Assembly: GCA_021822605.1 (NCBI GenBank)
Contig: JAKAQL010000018.1
Coordinates: forward strand, 1-37,066
Direction: 5' to 3'
Source of the DNA: Actinomycetes bacterium
GTDB taxonomy: Bacteria > Actinomycetota > Acidimicrobiia > Acidimicrobiales > Acidimicrobiaceae
DNA: 37,066 nt
The notes beneath the pieces are model-generated. The model made no database searches. It saw nothing but the letters and a program-made list of their open reading frames with translations, and was not told the origin of the DNA. Shown one piece after another: positions 13,211 through 23,105 of the stretch. The position numbers and the translations under genes were made by a program. The number at the start of each line of letters is the position of its first letter. Within the stretch, counting starts at the first letter, position 1.

Positions 13211-16087
13211 CTAGGGAACGAGGCGACGGACGATGCCGTAGCGCCCCTCCTGGATCCAGAGACTCTCAAGCTCAGTGAGGTCTCCGACCACCTTGGGTGG
13301 GGCGAGCGGATAGGCCCCTGTTACCGATGTTGCGACCACGACAGAACCAGCGTGAGCGAGGTCACTCGCCTCGAATTGCATGGTGTCATACTCTGGGTAC
13401 ACGGCCTTGACCATGGCGGCTTCTGCTTCACTTTGGGGCGCAAATCGGCTCTGCATCTGCCCCGAGAGGGCGAGGGTCGCCGCAGCAGAGATCACTCCCT
13501 CGGGGGTGCCCCCGATACCCCACAACATCACCGACCCTGAATCACCGCGCAACACCCGCAGGCTCGCCATCACGTCACCATCGGGTATCTCAATGACGGG
13601 TACACCGTGACCCCGCAGGTTAGCGATCATCGTCTCGTGGCGCGGTTTAGCCAAGATGACGACGGTAGTCTCACCGATCCCGAGTCCAAGACGGCTTGCG
13701 ACATTCTTGACATTTTCAAGCAGCGGACGCGAGATATCGACGACGCCAGCCGCTCGCTCTCCGACGATGAGCTTTTCTAGGTAGTAGCCGGGCAGCGGGG
13801 TAAATCCTCCCCCGGGGGCTGCTGCAATGACCGAGATTGCACCCTCTCGACCGGTGGCGGCGAAGTTGGTTCCCTCCAGCGGGTCGATAGCGAGGTCGAT
13901 GTCGATGGTGCCGGTGCCCAGGCACTCTCCGACATAGAGCATTGGCGCGTCATCCTTCTCACCCTCACCCACAATCACCCTTGCAGAGACGGGAAGCCGT
14001 TCGAGCTCTTCGCGCATGGCGGCCACGGCAGCTGCATCAGCACGGTTCTTGTCTCCGAGGCCAGTCTCGCTGAGCGCAGCCGAGGCTGCAGCCTCGGTCG
14101 CTCGGAGGAGATCCGAGACGAGATGGGAGGGATGCCCTAGGCGATAGGAGTCGACGACGAGATCAAGGGCAGCATCAGCAACCTCAGCCGGAGTAAAGCC
14201 GAAGTGGGCAGCTACCTCGGCCATGGGTGCTGAGGTGCCAAAGTTCGTCACGTTGTAGAGTCGATCGCCTGGGCTCAAGAACTCATGCCAGCCGGTGCCG
14301 ACGCTCGCTTCAAGGACCAGCCGCGGGGTGCCGGCTGGTGCAAACCTATCCCGATCACGTGGGTCGAGCGCCAAGAAGCGCTCCCGCCAGGGTACGGAGA
14401 TGACCCGGGCGTCGACGTCGTCCTCAGCTTTGAGGATCTTGGCCGCCTCGATAGCAAGCGCCACCTCTGAGCCAGAGGCGACCAGCACCACCTCAGGGGA
14501 GGTGTGAGGGTCATTATGGACGATACGAGCTCCGTTGGTCATGAGCCAGTCCACAGCTTCGGCAGTCGGGAGCTGTGGTAGCGGTTGTCGAGTAAGGGCG
14601 AGAATCGTTGGTCGACTGCGCTCGGCGAGGGCGAGTTCCCAACTCGCAAAGGTCTCAAAGGCATCAGCTGGGCGCAGCACCGTGGTGTTGGGGATGATGC
14701 GGAGCGCCTCAAGTTGTTCGATTGGCTGGTGGGTTGGGCCATCCTCGCCAACGGCAAAGGAGTCGTGCGAGAAGAGGTAGATAACACCGAGCCCCATAAG
14801 CGCACTGAGGCGCAACGAGGGACGGAGATAGTCGGAGAAGACGAGAAAGGTGGAGACATAGGGGGTAAACCCGTACAGGGCGAGACCGTTGGCGACCGCG
14901 GCCATCGCGTGTTCACGGATCCCAAAGTGGATCGCTGAACCCGAGAAGTCGTCCGGGGTGATCGCTTGGAGACCGACGTTGAGCCCGGTTGACTCACCGA
15001 GGTCAGCCGACCCTCCGATCAATCCTGGCGCTGGGTCAGGACCGGTCGCGAGTGACTTGAGAAACAGCGCTGACGCCGCCCTGGTGGCTAGTGGCGTCGT
15101 TGGTAGAGGTGGGGTCTGACGCGACTGGGTGCCAGTGACGCTCATCCAGGCTTTGTGTTCTTGGCGCCAGGTAGTAGCAACAGCTTGCTTGTCTGCGACG
15201 ATGCCCGCCACATAGGTGCGAACATCATCGGGAACCAAGAAGGTCTCCTGGGTGGGCCAGTCATAGGCGGCCTTCGTGGCGGCGAGCTCTTCGGCGCCGA
15301 GCGGTGCGCCATGGGCCTTGGAGGTTCCCTCCTTCGCCGGTGCACCCCTGCCGATGATGGTTGGGGCGATGATCAGGCTTGGACGCGTTTGATCGGCCAT
15401 CGCCTCTCGATAGACCCGTTCGATCTCATCGAGGTCCTCAGTGTCCTTGATCGTGAGAACTTGCCAGCCATAGCTTTCAAAGCGAGCGATTGGATCGTCG
15501 GTGCAGGACTGCTGTCTGGGACCATCGATAGTGATGTCATTGGAGTCATAACCCACAATGAGATGACCCAGGCGGAGCATCCCAGCGAGTGATGCAGCCT
15601 CATGACTGAGACCCTCCATCAGATCTCCATCGGAGGCGAGCACGAAGGTGTAGTGGTCGATAGGGGATCCATCCGTCCCGAGCCGTAGTTTCGCCTCGCC
15701 AATAGCGATGCCTACCGCGGTCGCGAGCCCCTGCCCTAGCGGACCAGTGGTGGTCTCCACACCCGGCGTATGCCCGTATTCGGGATGACCGGGGGTCTTT
15801 GACCCGATTTGGCGGAAGCGACGTAGCTCCTCGAGGGATAGATCGTAGCCAAAGAGATGGAGCAACGAGTAGAGGAGCGCGGAGCCATGGCCGGCGGAGA
15901 GGATGAAGCGATCCCGATTCGGCCAGCTTGGGTCCTCGGGGTCAAAGTTCATCAGCCGTGCGAAGAGCGTGTAGGCAACGGGTGCGAGACCAAGAGGTAG
16001 TCCTGGGTGGCCGGAGTTTGCCGCCTCGACTTGGTCGATGGAGAGCATCCGCACGGTCGTGACACAACGCTCGTCGATTGGATTCAT
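13211..16087 (-). CDS. Transketolase fused to GlpX-type fructose/sedoheptulose bisphosphatase
   Basis: One uninterrupted 958-residue frame. Residues 1 to about 648 are a full transketolase: NSGHPG with H27, thiamine-binding ASDGDLMEG (151-159) and its following DSNDITIDG, HFGIREHAM with the catalytic Glu at 392, and the C-terminal GTGW..F domain. From about residue 654 (HLVSDLLRATEAAASAA) a complete class II FBPase/GlpX follows: GLGDKNRADAAAV (676-688), GEGEKDDAPML (707-717), DPLEGTN (735-741) and LWGIGGTPEGV (855-865). There is no linker beyond a few residues and no internal ribosome site at the join (near 14130). The bisphosphatase makes fructose 6-phosphate or sedoheptulose 7-phosphate, direct substrates or products of transketolase, so fusion may aid channelling or fixed stoichiometry. 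AAAGGAG lies eight bases before the ATG. Confidence 0.93.
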   Translation of the reverse strand: MNPIDERCVTTVRMLSIDQVEAANSGHPGLPLGLAPVAYTLFARLMNFDPEDPSWPNRDRFILSAGHGSALLYSLLHLFGYDLSLEELRRFRQIGSKTPGHPEYGHTPGVETTTGPLGQGLATAVGIAIGEAKLRLGTDGSPIDHYTFVLASDGDLMEGLSHEAASLAGMLRLGHLIVGYDSNDITIDGPRQQSCTDDPIARFESYGWQVLTIKDTEDLDEIERVYREAMADQTRPSLIIAPTIIGRGAPAKEGTSKAHGAPLGAEELAATKAAYDWPTQETFLVPDDVRTYVAGIVADKQAVATTWRQEHKAWMSVTGTQSRQTPPLPTTPLATRAASALFLKSLATGPDPAPGLIGGSADLGESTGLNVGLQAITPDDFSGSAIHFGIREHAMAAVANGLALYGFTPYVSTFLVFSDYLRPSLRLSALMGLGVIYLFSHDSFAVGEDGPTHQPIEQLEALRIIPNTTVLRPADAFETFASWELALAERSRPTILALTRQPLPQLPTAEAVDWLMTNGARIVHNDPHTSPEVVLVASGSEVALAIEAAKILKAEDDVDARVISVPWRERFLALDPRDRDRFAPAGTPRLVLEASVGTGWHEFLSPGDRLYNVTNFGTSAPMAEVAAHFGFTPAEVADAALDLVVDSYRLGHPSHLVSDLLRATEAAASAALSETGLGDKNRADAAAVAAMREELERLPVSARVIVGEGEKDDAPMLYVGECLGTGTIDIDLAIDPLEGTNFAATGREGAISVIAAAPGGGFTPLPGYYLEKLIVGERAAGVVDISRPLLENVKNVASRLGLGIGETTVVILAKPRHETMIANLRGHGVPVIEIPDGDVMASLRVLRGDSGSVMLWGIGGTPEGVISAAATLALSGQMQSRFAPQSEAEAAMVKAVYPEYDTMQFEASDLAHAGSVVVATSVTGAYPLAPPKVVGDLTELESLWIQEGRYGIVRRLVP

Positions 16088-16845
16088 GATTTGGCTCCTT
16101 TGAAGGGGTTGAAGGGGTGTTGATGCAGTCGATTATTCATAGGAGTTCTGCTGCATCTTTCCTGTTCGAGGGTCCTTGCCAACACAGAGTGCTGATCCAG
16201 GCGGAACGGTCCAAGGGGCGAGTCGACGACCTGATCGTGAGAGAGGAAGGGTCCTGTGTCGATGGGGGGAACACGTTGGCAGTGTGAGCACAGGTCGGAC
16301 CGGTCGGGCGTCTTGTGCCCGGTAATGATTTGCAACAGGGTGTGCGGCCTTGCAAACAGCCGGGATCTCTCGTCAGGGTGAGGGCGTGGTATGCAACGTG
16401 TGAACCCCTCCGGGCTGTCAGCGAGGTGGTGACGATACTTCGCTGATTGAGATCTCGCTGATTCGGATCTCGCTGATCGTGGCCTCGCAGATTCGAGTGG
16501 GTAGGCGTGGGGAAAATTGAGGACGTTCCCGAGCATCGGCGGGTGGACAGGTGATGAGGTATCATCTCGTTCTGCACCTCCCCTTGGTCGCTGAGCGTTC
16601 ATGACAACCTAGTTGGTGACTTGGCGGATCTTCTCCCCAGCATGGGTGAGAACGAGGGTGAGTCGACGGGCCAATGCCGCTCCGTCGGTGGTGAACTTCC
16701 CTTAACGATGTCCGGTAGGTCTACTCGATAGGTTGCGGCGAGAGCTCAGTCAGGAACTCTCGCACTAGAGCCCGTGCCGCTTATGTTGGGTCAATATTTT
16801 TGTGAGCTGTCCGGCAGCTGACCTCTGGCCAATACAGGGTTGGCC
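16088..16845. other. 758-bp region upstream of the transketolase-GlpX gene
   Basis: Probably contains the promoter for tkt-glpX and prk. It holds four 15-bp tandem repeats (16437-16496) and, at 16609-16701 on the minus strand, a 30-codon stretch with normal-looking composition (FTTDGAALARRLTLVLTHAG and on) bounded by stops with no start codon, perhaps a gene remnant. A 172-codon minus frame from 16602 overlaps the tkt start but has unnatural composition and is rejected. Confidence 0.5.
16437..16496. repeat. Four imperfect tandem repeats of 15 bp
   Basis: Units ACTTCGCTGATTGAG, ATCTCGCTGATTCGG, ATCTCGCTGATCGTG and GCCTCGCAGATTCGA follow without gaps, 350-410 bp upstream of the transketolase-GlpX start. 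They could be repeated regulator sites or slippage products. Confidence 0.6.
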
Positions 16846-18012
16846 CTATGCAACTGGGCCGATGGGGACTAAGAGCCGTACCAGGGTTCCCTCGCCAAGC
16901 GTCGAGAAGAGTTCGAGACGCCCTCCGATTATCCGAGCTCGTTCTCTCATCCCGCCGAGGCCAAAGCCGTTTGAGTGCGCGGCGGTGTTGAAGCCATCTC
17001 CGCGATCTCGTATGACGACGACCAAATCACCTCCGATTGAGGCGAGTCGCAGCTCGCAGGTGGTTACCCCGGAGTGTTTCCATGCGTTGTTGATCGCCTC
17101 CTGCATAATGCGGAGCACGGCTAGCGCACGTGCAGGTGCGAGTGCGGGGTCGGCATCATCGGTTCGATCCTCCACGACCACCTCGAAGTCGGGATAGGAG
17201 TTGGCGAGGGTCTCGATCGCCTCAGCGAATCCAAACTCGTCAAGTGCCTGTCGCGGCGTGTCTTGGATCAACCGTCGCATCGCCTGGGTGCTCGCCTTGA
17301 GTAGATCGGAGGCTACACAGACATCGCGTGCCTCGTGTTCGTCGAGAGCAGGTGAGGCCTTGACCGCCTCAAGTCGATAGTAGGCGGCGTGTACCTGTTG
17401 AAGGACCCCGTCGTGGAGCTCGAGCTGGAGACGGCGGCGCTCCGCCTCTTGGGCCTCGATGAGCTGCTGTGCGAAGCCCTCGAGGGCACGCTCGTGAGCT
17501 CCTAGCTTTGCAACGAGGAGCGTGTGCTCGAATGCTCCGGCGAGAAAGCTCGCAACGGTGGTAAGCACCTGTTGTTGCTGGAGAAGGTCGACATCCTTGT
17601 GCTGCCAGTGGACGTTGAGCACTCCGACGACGTTCCCGGTCGCGTGAACCATCGGCACCGAGATGAGCACCTGGAAGAGCTCCCCTTGGAGCTCAGGGAG
17701 GTAGCGATAACGGTGATCGGTCCACTTATCGGGAACGACCGCGACTTGACCGGTTTGGGCTACCCAACCAGCGATGCCATCTCCGAGTCCGAGCCATACC
17801 TGGTGACGGTAGGAGTCAAAGGGTGGGGTTGCGCCGACGAGTTCAAGACGCATGAGTTCTGGATCCACGAGGTGGACGAAGCAGACGTTTGCACCGACCG
17901 CATCGACCACGAGGGCTGCAGTCTGGGCCGCCAGCTGATCGAGGTCCAAGGTCTCGGCAAGCACCTGGGCGAGTTTTCGATAGAGGTTGAGTTCCTCGGG
18001 GTCGGTATTCAT
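16846..18012 (-). CDS. GAF-domain sensor histidine kinase (NarL/DegS type)
   Basis: A soluble 388-residue kinase. An N-terminal GAF sensor (about 12-165) is followed by a HisKA_3 dimerisation helix with the phosphorylated H200 in RLQLELHDGVLQQ. The HATPase domain has its N box QEAINNAWKHSG (304-315), DRGDGFN and GFGLGGMRERA. No membrane helices are present, so it senses a cytoplasmic signal, perhaps a small molecule or redox state bound by the GAF domain. Its ATG overlaps the stop of the response regulator (ATGA at 18009-18012), so the pair is translationally coupled. Its location between CBB genes suggests control of carbon fixation, but no target site is proven. Confidence 0.9.
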   Translation of the reverse strand: MNTDPEELNLYRKLAQVLAETLDLDQLAAQTAALVVDAVGANVCFVHLVDPELMRLELVGATPPFDSYRHQVWLGLGDGIAGWVAQTGQVAVVPDKWTDHRYRYLPELQGELFQVLISVPMVHATGNVVGVLNVHWQHKDVDLLQQQQVLTTVASFLAGAFEHTLLVAKLGAHERALEGFAQQLIEAQEAERRRLQLELHDGVLQQVHAAYYRLEAVKASPALDEHEARDVCVASDLLKASTQAMRRLIQDTPRQALDEFGFAEAIETLANSYPDFEVVVEDRTDDADPALAPARALAVLRIMQEAINNAWKHSGVTTCELRLASIGGDLVVVIRDRGDGFNTAAHSNGFGLGGMRERARIIGGRLELFSTLGEGTLVRLLVPIGPVA

Positions 18013-18665
18013 CGGAAGGTCACATCCCGTAGGGCAACGGCTACCGCCTCGGCTCTTGACTTCACCTTCAGTTTACGATAGATCGACGAGAGGTGACTCT
18101 TGACCGTCTCCTCCCCGAGGAAGAGACTCTGGGCGATGGACTTTGTTGCCATGCCCTTCACGATGAGTTCGAGAATCTCACTCTCTCGATGGGTGAGTCC
18201 GAGATGGGCACCTGGCCAGAACTCGCCGAGTTGGAGGCGTGCCGCTAGCAGTGCGACGCGGCCGGCGATGGAAGGGTCGATCGTGACCTCGCCGTCGACG
18301 ACTCTGCGCAGAAGTCCAACCAACTCAGCTCCGGTAGCCTGCTTGAGAAGATAGCCCCGAGCGCCAGCGCGAAGGGCTCGAAACAGATACGCCTCGTCGT
18401 CGTAGGCGGTATAGAAGACGACCGCTACGTCTATCCCCCGAGTGGTGATCTGCTCAAGCAGCTCAAACCCTGAGCTTGTCTTCAGCCTCGCATCGGTGAG
18501 CACGATGTCGGGTAACGGGGAGGTGGTGAGTAGCTCGATCGCTTCGTCGACGGTCTTCACGGCGGAGGCGACCTCTACCTCGTCGACGTGGGTCCGTAGC
18601 ATCGCACGAACTCCGTCGATGATCACCTCATGGTCGTCGACCAGCATCAGCTGAATGGCTCTCAT
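18009..18665 (-). CDS. NarL/LuxR-family response regulator
   Basis: From the ATG at 18665 the receiver domain begins MRAIQLMLVDDHEV, with D10/D11, phosphoacceptor D58 in DIVLTDARL, T86 in FYTAYDD and K108 in GYLLKQA: all key residues are present. A LuxR helix-turn-helix occupies about 150-205 (LTHRESEILELIVKGMATKS). It is the partner of the kinase encoded immediately downstream, overlapping by four bases. A GTG start at 18707 would add 14 residues without homology. The chosen start overlaps the stop of a 65-codon upstream frame (ATGA at 18662-18665), which suggests coupled translation. Confidence 0.9.
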   Translation of the reverse strand: MRAIQLMLVDDHEVIIDGVRAMLRTHVDEVEVASAVKTVDEAIELLTTSPLPDIVLTDARLKTSSGFELLEQITTRGIDVAVVFYTAYDDEAYLFRALRAGARGYLLKQATGAELVGLLRRVVDGEVTIDPSIAGRVALLAARLQLGEFWPGAHLGLTHRESEILELIVKGMATKSIAQSLFLGEETVKSHLSSIYRKLKVKSRAEAVAVALRDVTFR

Positions 18666-18859
18666 GAGGGGTGTTCCCCCCTCCACAGCCGTGCCTGCGG
18701 CTGGCACCTCGCGGTCATCGTCGTGGATGTGAGATCAACTCTGTGCTCGTCGGCGGGTGAGCACAGATGAGTGGCGAGGCAGGGCCGATCGAATGCCTCC
18801 TTGGGGTAACTGGTAGGCCGATCGTCTCGCTGAAGGGTGATTCCGGTCGTGATCTTCAT
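18662..18859 (-). CDS. Possible 65-aa leader protein coupled to the response regulator
   Basis: The frame starts MKITTGITLQRDDRP behind TTGGAG at six-base spacing and ends ...RLWRGEHPS, its TGA overlapping the regulator's ATG in ATGA. The same overlap style joins regulator and kinase, so three consecutive coupled genes are plausible. The protein is hydrophilic with three cysteines and several histidines, no membrane segment and no family I recognise. It could be a real small protein or a leader that sets regulator translation. An upstream GTG-type extension to 18961 has poor composition. Coding is not proven. Confidence 0.4.
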   Translation of the reverse strand: MKITTGITLQRDDRPTSYPKEAFDRPCLATHLCSPADEHRVDLTSTTMTARCQPQARLWRGEHPS

Positions 18860-19041
18860 GGCGTTCTCCAACTCTGTGCAACGCTGGCCAAAGCCTAGAC
18901 GCTTGCCCCGGTCACTCGACGCCGTTGCACCTGACGTGAGTGCGCCGGGCCGCTGTCTCATGACCTTCGCCTTGTAGGGTTCGCTTCAGGCGTTGACCAG
19001 GTGATACGGGGCCAGTGCTCGACGGCTATCGGGTGGCAGCG

Positions 19042-20043
19042 CTAGACGCTGATGAGGTGCCGGGGCCGGAGGACGGAGGCGGTGGTGGTGATGCGAGTCA
19101 TCAGGCTTGTCTGGGTTTGCTGGCGATCCTGGCCGGAACTCGCCCAGACCTTCATCGGAGTATCTTGGAGTGCTCGTCCGAAGGAGAAGGTGATCGGCCA
19201 TGGTAACGCCTCGATCTCGTTCATCGCGGCCAGGTTGGCGGTTGCCGCTTCGTCGGACTGCCCGCCGGAGAGGAGCGCAATCCCTGCGACTGAGGCCGGC
19301 ACGACGTCGCGATAGCACTCGACTGAGGCCTCTGCGATCGCCTTTGGACTGGCTGTGGGCCCATTCGTGCCCGGGGTGATCATCGATGGCTTGAGGACCA
19401 TCCCCGAGAGCGTCACGTCAAAGGACCTGAGCTGGTCAAAAACGGCAGCAAGGACTGTCTTGGCAACTCGGCTGGTCATCGCAAGGTCATGGTCACCCTC
19501 CATGAGGATCTCGGGTTCGACGATCGGGACGATGCCTGACTCCTGACAGAGCTTGGCGTAGCGAGCCAGGGCGTGCGTGTTGGCCTGGATGCAGACTGCG
19601 CTGGGTTTACCACGGTCGATCTGGAGCACTGCACGCCATTTAGCAAAGCGAGCCCCCTTCGCGTAGTAGTCGATCAGACGGGGGCCGAGGTTGTCGAGCC
19701 CTTCGGTCACCAGTTCCCCGTCTGCTCCAGCCAGAGGCTTTGCGCCGGTATCAACCTTAATTCCCGGCAGCATGCCGAGATCGGCCAGGAAGTCTGGGAA
19801 GGAGAGGCCGGTAGTGGTCGTCTGATTGAAGGTTTCGTCATAGAGAATGACACCAGAGACGTACTCTCCGAGTCCCGGTGAACTGAAGAGGGTTTCACGC
19901 CAATCACGACGTGTGAGCGCGGTCGATTCAAGTCGATTGACGGCAAAGCGTTTGGTAAGCGTGGGGCTACTCTCATCAGCTGCGAGAATCCCTTTCGGGT
20001 ACGCCACCATCGCAGCCGCGTTTTCGATCAGTTCCTTTGACAT
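19042..20043 (-). CDS. Fructose-bisphosphate aldolase, class I
   Basis: Class I (Schiff-base) aldolase of the eukaryote-like type, 333 residues. GILAADES (18-25) is the family's N-terminal signature, GARFAKWRAVL (130-140) the phosphate/substrate segment, IVPIVEPEIL (171-180) an active-site strand, and K218 in SGMVLKPSMITPG the Schiff-base lysine. LLSGGQSDEAAT follows. In the CBB cycle it joins dihydroxyacetone phosphate with glyceraldehyde 3-phosphate or erythrose 4-phosphate, making the substrates for the GlpX domain encoded nearby. GGGGAGG lies four bases before the ATG. The cbbR-like gene ends 24 bp upstream on the same strand, so both are probably in one transcript. Confidence 0.93.
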   Translation of the reverse strand: MSKELIENAAAMVAYPKGILAADESSPTLTKRFAVNRLESTALTRRDWRETLFSSPGLGEYVSGVILYDETFNQTTTTGLSFPDFLADLGMLPGIKVDTGAKPLAGADGELVTEGLDNLGPRLIDYYAKGARFAKWRAVLQIDRGKPSAVCIQANTHALARYAKLCQESGIVPIVEPEILMEGDHDLAMTSRVAKTVLAAVFDQLRSFDVTLSGMVLKPSMITPGTNGPTASPKAIAEASVECYRDVVPASVAGIALLSGGQSDEAATANLAAMNEIEALPWPITFSFGRALQDTPMKVWASSGQDRQQTQTSLMTRITTTASVLRPRHLISV

Positions 20044-20067
20044 CGGTCCTCCCCACGTGTGTTGGCC

Positions 20068-21021
20068 TCAACCTAGGCGCCTGGGTCCTTCAACCTTCTC
20101 ACCCAAAACGTGGGGCTCTGGGGTGAACTCTACCTCACCCATGGATCCCAAGTAGTTGACGAAGTGCTTGATGCCCTCAGCGAGGACCTCCCCGGTGCGA
20201 ACGACTAGGCACCACGAACGACGCTGAGGCAGGGGCTCGACGGTAAGGGAGACGAGTTCACCATCTGCTAACTCCTTAGCGACCGACTCGGTTGAGATGA
20301 TTGCGACGCCGAGACCGAGCTCCACGAGTCGCTTCATTGCGAGGTTCGACCCAACCGAGAGGGTTGGTGGACTGATCGCGAGTTCACCGAGAAGCTCCTC
20401 AGCAGATGCTCGTGTTCCAGAACCAGGTTCACGAACAAGCCAGGTGTGCTCTCCGATCTGTTGCGAAGTGGGTGAGAGCGAACCGTCGAACCACTCGGTG
20501 GCCCGGCGCTCGTTGGCGATGAGGGCGAGTTCGTGCCCTCTGGTGGCGATCACTCGCACAAACTCACTTTGGGTCGGTCTCCCCGAGATGACCAGGTCGA
20601 CCCGATGGTCTCCGAGGAGCTCGAAGAGGGTCGTCTTGTTGGCGACCTCTAGGTTGATGGTCGCGTGTGGCACCAGCTCGAGATAACCCTGGAGCCAACG
20701 GGGGAGCAGCTCCTCTCCCACGGTGGCGACGGCCCCGATTCGCAGTGTCGGTGCGTCGGGTTGGCTGGCCTCACGACTGCGCACCAGCGCCTCCTCCATG
20801 GCGCCGAGCAGGGTGGAGGCGTAGCCGGCGAGCACCGTGCCTGCTGGGGTGAGGGCAAGTCCACGCCCAACTCGCACTGTCAGTTCTGTGCCCACCTCGC
20901 GCGACAGCGCCGCCAAGGTGGATGACACGGCGGCGGAACTGACAAAGAGGCGTCGGCTCGCTCCAACAACGGATCCAGTGTCGGCCACTGCGAGGAGGGT
21001 TTTGAGCTGTGTGTTGGTCAT
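20068..21021 (-). CDS. cbbR: LysR-type regulator, CbbR-like
   Basis: A LysR-family activator with an N-terminal winged helix (LKTLLAVADTGSVVGASRRL and VSSAAVSSTLAALSREVG) and a periplasmic-binding-like effector domain from about residue 90 (LRIGAVATVGEELLPRWLQG). It is divergent from cbbLSX with a 125-bp gap, the standard cbbR arrangement, which is the main reason for the name. Effectors of CbbR in other bacteria are metabolites such as RuBP or NADPH; nothing here shows which applies. Five possible starts (ATG at 21033, 21030, 21027 and 21021, CTG between) lie in a row; the last fits the family N-terminus best. No clear ribosome site. Confidence 0.85.
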   Translation of the reverse strand: MTNTQLKTLLAVADTGSVVGASRRLFVSSAAVSSTLAALSREVGTELTVRVGRGLALTPAGTVLAGYASTLLGAMEEALVRSREASQPDAPTLRIGAVATVGEELLPRWLQGYLELVPHATINLEVANKTTLFELLGDHRVDLVISGRPTQSEFVRVIATRGHELALIANERRATEWFDGSLSPTSQQIGEHTWLVREPGSGTRASAEELLGELAISPPTLSVGSNLAMKRLVELGLGVAIISTESVAKELADGELVSLTVEPLPQRRSWCLVVRTGEVLAEGIKHFVNYLGSMGEVEFTPEPHVLGEKVEGPRRLG

Positions 21022-21033
21022 CAGCATCATCAT

Positions 21034-21065
21034 AGTTAATGTTTGGGTTAACTATTCGCGGTTAA
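21034..21065. promoter_or_regulatory. CbbR operator candidate in the cbbR-cbbL gap
   Basis: AGTTAA (21034-21039) and TTAACT (21048-21053) form a perfect palindrome with an 8-bp spacer, and a third TTAA lies at 21062-21065 within GGTTAATT. LysR proteins bind such T-rich/A-rich dyads (T-N11-A type) between divergent genes. The site abuts the cbbR start, consistent with autorepression and activation of cbbL. Confidence 0.6.
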
Positions 21066-21113
21066 TTCCAAGGTATTGAATGAACTATCGTTTGGATGAC
21101 ATCGCTACTGTGA

Positions 21114-22595
<1,482 letters not shown>

Positions 22596-22616
22596 CACAG
22601 GAAAGAGGAGAGTTCC

Positions 22617-23033
22617 ATGCATCTCACCCAAGGTCAATTTTCATTTCTACCACCGCTGACTGACGAACAGATCAGCGCCCAGATCCGTTGGGCTCTCGAT
22701 CACGATTGGGCAGTCGGCGTCGAGTTTACCGATGATCCGCATCCTCGGAATACCTACTGGGATATGTGGGGGATGCCAATGTTTGACCTCCGCGATCCAG
22801 CAGCCATTCTCTATGAGATCAACGAATGTCGCCGGGCCTATCCGACCCGCTATATTCGCGTGACCGCCTTCGACTCGACGAGAGGGTGGGAGGCACCTCG
22901 GATGTCCTATCTAGTGAATCGACCGGAGGAGGAGCCCGGATTCTCAATTGTTCGCCAGGAGGGTGAGGGGCGACACATCACCTATACCACCCACAGTTAC
23001 GCGACCGAACAGCCGCCAGGGGAACGCTATTGA
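22617..23033 (+). CDS. cbbS: RuBisCO small subunit, red type
   Basis: A 138-residue small subunit with the expected [20 protein letters not shown] opening, the [18 protein letters not shown] block and the [10 protein letters not shown] strand. After about residue 105 it continues with [20 protein letters not shown] and an aromatic tail, the C-terminal hairpin extension typical of red-type small subunits, which builds the solvent channel of the L8S8 complex. AAAGAGGAG precedes the ATG. It lies 21 bp behind cbbL. Confidence 0.96.
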   Translation: MHLTQGQFSFLPPLTDEQISAQIRWALDHDWAVGVEFTDDPHPRNTYWDMWGMPMFDLRDPAAILYEINECRRAYPTRYIRVTAFDSTRGWEAPRMSYLVNRPEEEPGFSIVRQEGEGRHITYTTHSYATEQPPGERY

Positions 23034-23105
23034 GCACCACGATCGATACCGGTCGTTCGAGGCAGGAGCTTGTCTGTTATGGGTGATCGAGAGGGAGCCG
23101 GAACC

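Noticed and set aside
16084-16602. A 172-codon minus-strand frame ending at the tkt-glpX start
   Set aside because: Translation is rich in Arg, Ser, Pro and His without domain features; its repetitive SARSE part simply reflects the 15-bp DNA repeats. No good ribosome site.
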